The notes beneath the pieces were generated by a model. The model saw nothing but the letters and a program-made list of their open reading frames with translations. It was not told where the DNA came from and ran no database searches. The translations under genes were made by a program, and so were the position numbers. From the NCBI RefSeq assembly GCF_003171675.1, contig NZ_QFZQ01000002.1, forward strand, positions 62,001 through 126,000: a stretch of 64,000 bases of DNA, read 5' to 3'. The stretch is from Reichenbachiella versicolor. GTDB lineage: Bacteria; Bacteroidota; Bacteroidia; Cytophagales; Cyclobacteriaceae. Shown here piece by piece: positions 63,812 to 64,000 of this stretch; position 1 is the first letter of the stretch, and each line of letters begins with the position of its first letter.

Positions 63812-64000
63812 TTAATCAAATTCAACAGAACTAACGAGGGGCTCTGTGCTAATTTAATAAATGAAAAGGACAGATTTAGAAGAGTTAGCAGCAATATGTT
63901 ATCAACTTTAACATTGCGTAATGGTAATTGCCAATATTTAAGACTTTGACCTACAGCCTATTGGATTTCTTAAAACAGATATAAGAATATTACCATCCTA

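Noticed and set aside
63812-64000. Start of another gene at the right edge
   Set aside because: No frame with a start and protein-like sequence is visible in the last 189 bases. They look like the leader of the hybrid regulator.

Overview
The window is a 64 kb stretch of AT-rich chromosomal DNA from a member of the Bacteroidota, most probably a marine Cytophagales lineage. The reasons are: type IX secretion (T9SS) C-terminal sorting domains on two exoproteins; a CarboxypepD_reg-type TonB receptor; a DnaE with a fused proofreading exonuclease; a hybrid sensor kinase ending in an AraC output domain; and many small proteins of Bacteroidota type. I cannot name the genus. No rRNA, tRNA, CRISPR array, transposase or integrase was seen.

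Layout. (1) 1-4.8 kb, minus strand: mnmA, a lipoprotein, a T9SS-exported subtilisin and the N-terminal third of a TonB-dependent receptor, tightly packed or overlapping and transcribed in that order. (2) 4.9-13.4 kb, plus strand: a compact operon with a TrpF-like barrel lacking catalytic residues, a HEAT-like protein, a very large soluble PAS/GAF hybrid histidine kinase, a lone receiver, a small unknown protein, a PhnP-like metallo-hydrolase and an NFACT (RqcH-type) protein. (3) 13.4-20.6 kb, minus strand: a V4R protein and the overlapping series parE-parC-trmH-sanA-like. (4) 20.8-27.2 kb: membrane proteins, a haem-binding protein, an orphan eCIS-type AAA+ ATPase facing an unknown highly charged protein, and behind the ATPase an unusual 21-bp-period array. 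(5) 27.2-31.7 kb: ogt, mgsA, pgi and an acyltransferase. (6) 31.8-35.9 kb: an accessory zone of orphan and membrane genes, a tail-fibre-like secreted protein with a gene-conversion-like internal repeat, an ATATGC motif array and REP-like repeats. (7) 35.9-44.7 kb: maeB, a Gfo/Idh/MocA oxidoreductase, dnaE and an M48 lipoprotein protease. (8) 45-49.7 kb: a 1296-residue modular secreted glycosidase-like protein, followed by dispersed repeats and a vestige of an M48 protease paralogue. (9) 49.9-64 kb: fabD, an AraC regulator divergent from a nitroreductase, a membrane histidine kinase, a SelO/DUF2237/DyP-peroxidase group with an unknown internally duplicated partner, a HEAT/OmpA pair and a hybrid two-component regulator.

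Most of the window is housekeeping (tRNA modification, topoisomerase IV, replication, central carbon metabolism, fatty-acid synthesis). The points most worth a second look are the strictly 21-bp-phased array of pseudo-palindromes at 26688-27023, the looser ATATGC array at 34916-35208, the orphan eCIS-like ATPase with a duplicated AAA lid, and the duplicated-domain protein beside the DyP peroxidase. All functional statements come from reading motifs by eye; no database search was possible.
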